Shown here: positions 61,028 to 64,000 of the stretch, in pieces | Layout of the letters: every line of letters begins with the position of its first letter | How positions within the stretch are numbered: the first letter of the stretch is position 1 | Assembly: GCA_024331125.1 (NCBI GenBank) | Contig: JANDJI010000002.1 | Span: 496,001-560,000 of the forward strand | Source of the DNA: Nitrospira sp. | GTDB lineage: Bacteria > Nitrospirota > Nitrospiria > Nitrospirales > Nitrospiraceae | Direction of reading: 5' to 3' | Length of the DNA: 64,000 bases | Notes under the pieces: generated by a model | What the model was told of the DNA's origin: nothing | Databases searched by the model: none | The model's input: the letters and a program-made list of their open reading frames with translations, nothing else | Position numbers and translations under genes: made by a program

Positions 61028-63709
61028 ATGGCCGGAGCCTCTGAACGTCCTCGGTCTTCCGCTCTCCCGCAACCGACAGAATGTCTGCGTCTGGAAGAGG
61101 ATGCCCGCCGCAAGGTCCATTGGAAACGTTGGGGGCCTTACCTGAGTGAGCGGGCCTGGGGAACCGTGCGGGAGGATTACAGCCCGGACGGCACCGCATG
61201 GGAATCGTTTCCGCACGACCAAGCCCGGTCCAGAGCCTATCGTTGGAACGAGGACGGGCTGGCCGGGATCTCCGATCGTCATCAATACATATGCTTCGCC
61301 ATTGCTTTATGGAACGGACGAGACCCGATTCTCAAAGAGCGGCTGTTCGGCTTGACCGGCAGCGAAGGCAATCACGGCGAGGACGTCAAAGAATATTATT
61401 TCTACCTGGATTCCACGCCGACTCACTCGTACATGAAATATCTGTATCGGTACCCGCAGGCGGAGTTTCCATACCGGCAATTGGTCGAAGAAAACAGACG
61501 GAGAACCAAGCACGATCCGGAATATGAACTGATCGATACCGGGATTTTCGATGAGAGTCGATACTTCGACGTCTTCGTCGAGTACGCCAAGGCAACCCCG
61601 GAGGACCTGATCATCCGCATCCGAGTGACGAATCAAGGGCCAGAAGCGGCCCCGCTCACGGTTTTGCCGACCCTGTGGTTTCGAAACACTTGGTCTTGGG
61701 GATTGGACCTGCGTAGGCCGAGAATGCGCGAAGGGAAGGGCATCCAGAACGGCAGCGTGATCACGTTGGACCATGATTACTACGGTCGGAGGCTGCTCTA
61801 TTGCGAAGGAGCGCCGCTTCTGCTGTTCACGGAGAACGAAACGAATACTCGCCGGCTGTACGGCGATCCGGATGGAGCTCGTTACGTCAAAGACAGTTTT
61901 CACGATTACGTCGTTCACGGCGACAAGGAGGCGGTGAACCCGGCCAAAGTGGGATCGAAGGCCGCCGCTCACTATGAATTCTCGCTCGATCCCGGTTCTT
62001 CGAAGACGATTCATCTCCGTTTTACCAACGAAGAAAATCCGGAAGCGCTGGCGCGGGAAGTCGTCGATGATCTGTTTTCACAACGGATCAAAGAAGCGGA
62101 CGAGTTCTATCGCGAGCTGGCGCCGGCCCATCTGTCCGAGGACGCCAAGTTGGTGCAGAGGCAGGCCTTCGCCGGTCTCTTATGGACCAAACAGTTTTAT
62201 CACTACGACCTTACCCGCTGGCTCAAAGGCGACCCCGGCATGCCGGAGCCGCCGCGCGAACGGTTGAAAGGACGCAACGCCGATTGGACCCATCTCTACA
62301 ACGCCGACGTGATTTCCATGCCGGACAAGTGGGAATATCCCTGGTACGCGGCCTGGGACCTCGCCTTTCACTGCATTCCGTTGGCGCTCATCGATTCCAC
62401 CTTCGCCAAGGAACAGCTCATTCTGATGCTCCGCGAATGGTATATGCATCCGAACGGGCAGATTCCCGCCTACGAGTGGGCGCTGGGCGACGTCAACCCG
62501 CCGGTGCACGCGTGGGCGGCGTGGCGCGTGTACAAGATCGAGAAAAAGCGAAAAGGGATCGGCGATCGGCTCTTCCTTGAACGGGTGTTTCACAAACTCC
62601 TGCTGAATTTCACGTGGTGGGTCAATCGCAAGGACGCGGACGGCAAGAACATTTTCCAAGGCGGATTTTTGGGACTCGACAATATCGGGGTGTTTGACCG
62701 CAGCAAGCCATTGCCGACCGGCGGACGGCTCGAACAGGCCGACGCGACAAGCTGGATGGCCATGTATTGTCTCAACATGCTCTCGATCGCGCTGGAGCTG
62801 GCCCGCGAGAATCGGGCCTATGAAGACGTCGCCAGCAAGTTCTTCGAACACTTCGTCTATATTTGCCGGGCGATGAACAACATCGGCGGCGAGAAGATCG
62901 AACTCTGGGACAAGGAAGATGGGTTTTTCTACGACGTGCTGCACCTGCCCGATGGACGGACCTTGCCGTTGAAGATCCGGTCGCTGGTGGGACTCATCCC
63001 GCTCTGCGCCGTGGAGACCTTGGACTCCGAATTGATCGATCGCCTGCCTCGATTCAAGCACCGCATGCAATGGTTCATCGAGAATCGACCGGACTTCAGC
63101 TCCCACGTGGAAACCCAGTCGCAAAACGGCGAAGTCCGGCGGTTCCTGTCGCTGGTCAACCGCACCAGGCTCAAATCGGTGTTGCGCTACATGCTCGATG
63201 AGCGGGAATTCCTCTCGCCCTATGGCATCCGCGCGCTCTCCCGTTACCATCTCGACCATCCCTACACGTTCTCGGTGATGGGAACCGAGTATCGCGTCGC
63301 CTATGAGCCGGCCGAATCGACCACGGCGCTCTTCGGGGGTAATTCCAATTGGCGCGGTCCCATCTGGTTTCCGGTCAATTTTCTTCTGATCGAATCGTTG
63401 CAGAAGTTTCATTATTTTCTGGGCGACGAGTACAAGGTCGAGTATCCCGCCGGGTCGGGCCAGATGGCCTCGCTCGATCACGTGGCGGCGGAACTGTCCC
63501 GCCGACTGGTTCATATTTTTCTGCGGGGGCCGGACGGTCGGCGGCCCGTCTTCGGCGGTGCCAAAAAATTTCAAGAAGATCCGCTGTGGCGTGATACGAT
63601 CCTGTTTTATGAATACTTTCACGGCGAAAATGGAGCCGGCATCGGCGCCAGCCATCAAACCGGCTGGACATCGTTGGTCGCCAAGCTGATTCAGCAGAGC
63701 GGAGAGTGA
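61028..63709 (+). CDS. GH63-type glucosidase (MGH1-like)
   Basis: An 893-residue soluble hydrolase. [28 protein letters not shown] and [16 protein letters not shown] open the GH63-related family. A long N-terminal beta-sandwich (to ~390) precedes an (alpha/alpha)6 barrel with [47 protein letters not shown] and [16 protein letters not shown]63 bacterial members include glucosylglycerate and mannosylglycerate hydrolases as well as alpha-glucosidases, which is relevant beside a GpgS/GpgP module. GAGGAGAG precedes the ATG. The next gene starts four bases later. Confidence 0.9.
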   Translation: MAGASERPRSSALPQPTECLRLEEDARRKVHWKRWGPYLSERAWGTVREDYSPDGTAWESFPHDQARSRAYRWNEDGLAGISDRHQYICFAIALWNGRDPILKERLFGLTGSEGNHGEDVKEYYFYLDSTPTHSYMKYLYRYPQAEFPYRQLVEENRRRTKHDPEYELIDTGIFDESRYFDVFVEYAKATPEDLIIRIRVTNQGPEAAPLTVLPTLWFRNTWSWGLDLRRPRMREGKGIQNGSVITLDHDYYGRRLLYCEGAPLLLFTENETNTRRLYGDPDGARYVKDSFHDYVVHGDKEAVNPAKVGSKAAAHYEFSLDPGSSKTIHLRFTNEENPEALAREVVDDLFSQRIKEADEFYRELAPAHLSEDAKLVQRQAFAGLLWTKQFYHYDLTRWLKGDPGMPEPPRERLKGRNADWTHLYNADVISMPDKWEYPWYAAWDLAFHCIPLALIDSTFAKEQLILMLREWYMHPNGQIPAYEWALGDVNPPVHAWAAWRVYKIEKKRKGIGDRLFLERVFHKLLLNFTWWVNRKDADGKNIFQGGFLGLDNIGVFDRSKPLPTGGRLEQADATSWMAMYCLNMLSIALELARENRAYEDVASKFFEHFVYICRAMNNIGGEKIELWDKEDGFFYDVLHLPDGRTLPLKIRSLVGLIPLCAVETLDSELIDRLPRFKHRMQWFIENRPDFSSHVETQSQNGEVRRFLSLVNRTRLKSVLRYMLDEREFLSPYGIRALSRYHLDHPYTFSVMGTEYRVAYEPAESTTALFGGNSNWRGPIWFPVNFLLIESLQKFHYFLGDEYKVEYPAGSGQMASLDHVAAELSRRLVHIFLRGPDGRRPVFGGAKKFQEDPLWRDTILFYEYFHGENGAGIGASHQTGWTSLVAKLIQQSGE

Positions 63710-63712
63710 GGG

Positions 63713-64000
63713 GTGAACAGAAACCGGAAACGGCAGGGTGTGACGATCGATGCCGCCACGTGCCGAGATCTTGATCGCGCCCTTCGCCTCGAATGGCTCG
63801 AGACCAACGGCCGTGGCGGGTTTACCTCCGGCACGGTGGCCGGCGCCAACACGAGGCGATACCATGCACTGCTCTTGATCGCCCGCAGGCCGCCTCTAGA
63901 GCGGTTTGTCCTGGTCAACCACCTTGAAGAATGGATCGACCTCGACGGCCATCCGGTACCGCTTTCAACCAATCTCTATCCGGGAGCCGTTCATCCGACT
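63713..64000 (+). CDS. Amylo-alpha-1,6-glucosidase (glycogen debranching, archaeal/bacterial GDE), N-terminal part
   Basis: A GTG start three bases after the GH63 stop, with GGAGAG upstream. 96 residues are visible to the window edge. LEWLETNGRGGFTSGTVAGANTRRYHALL is the hallmark N-terminus of the GDE_N domain, followed by LERFVLVNHLEEWID. The enzyme hydrolyses alpha-1,6 linked glucose at glycogen branches. It forms an operon with the GH63 gene. The catalytic domain lies outside the window. Confidence 0.88.
   Translation, partial: MNRNRKRQGVTIDAATCRDLDRALRLEWLETNGRGGFTSGTVAGANTRRYHALLLIARRPPLERFVLVNHLEEWIDLDGHPVPLSTNLYPGAVHPT

Overview
The window is GC-rich, gene-dense bacterial chromosome. 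Tight minus-strand housekeeping units (valS-nadC-birA, coaE-trxB-thiI), two tRNA genes with encoded CCA, diderm-style lipoproteins and an OmpA-type envelope protein point to a Gram-negative bacterium. The combination of OtsAB, TreYZ-GlgX, glucosylglycerate genes and BCAM0308-type zinc proteins would fit a Nitrospira-like member of Nitrospirota. That placement is an inference from gene content; no taxonomic marker such as rRNA is present. No insertion sequence, integrase, phage gene or CRISPR array was seen.

Layout: (1) 1-6240, envelope and accessory: a LuxR-type regulator cut by the edge, an orphan MacB/FtsX-like permease, two small unknown genes, and a two-gene ion-driven motor pair (MotA/TolQ/ZorA-like plus MotB/OmpA/ZorB-like) with no recognisable effector next to it. 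(2) 6389-14225, stress and envelope: a repetitive Lys/Met-rich secreted protein, tRNA-Met(CAU) with a clear promoter, an MscS-type channel, a lipoprotein, an HtrA protease and a site-2 protease with CBS domains. (3) 14552-17154: a P-type cation ATPase wrecked by two stops, a one-base frameshift and an in-frame deletion. (4) 17250-39341: a 22-kb compatible-solute and alpha-glucan island. It holds a GH15 glucan hydrolase/trehalase, a membrane-sensor-fused trehalose-6-phosphate synthase, OtsB, a GpgP/GpgS glucosylglycerate module, an operon joining two glycosyltransferases, a small channel, a complete sugar ABC importer and an unknown lipoprotein, then GlgX, TreZ and TreY. (5) 39343-60733, mixed housekeeping and accessory: an SDR, a flavin reductase, BirA, NadC, ValS, a response regulator, a sirtuin, a PanE fusion, MATE, a Cas4-like/exonuclease fusion, tRNA-Ser(CGA), a phosphopantetheinyl transferase, ThiI, TrxB and CoaE. 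(6) 61028-64000: a GH63-type glucosidase followed by the start of an amylo-alpha-1,6-glucosidase, a second glucan-degrading locus.

How it works together: regions 4 and 6 encode two independent trehalose routes (UDP-glucose via OtsA/OtsB; glycogen via GlgX-TreY-TreZ), glucosylglycerate synthesis, sugar re-uptake, solute-release channels and breakdown enzymes. This looks like a self-contained system for making, retrieving and recycling osmolytes. The most unusual items are the sensor-TPS fusion, the channel embedded in the glucosylglycerate/importer operon, the orphan ZorAB-like motor, the PanE-molybdopterin-fold fusion and the decayed ATPase. All functions are read from motifs by eye; no database search was possible.
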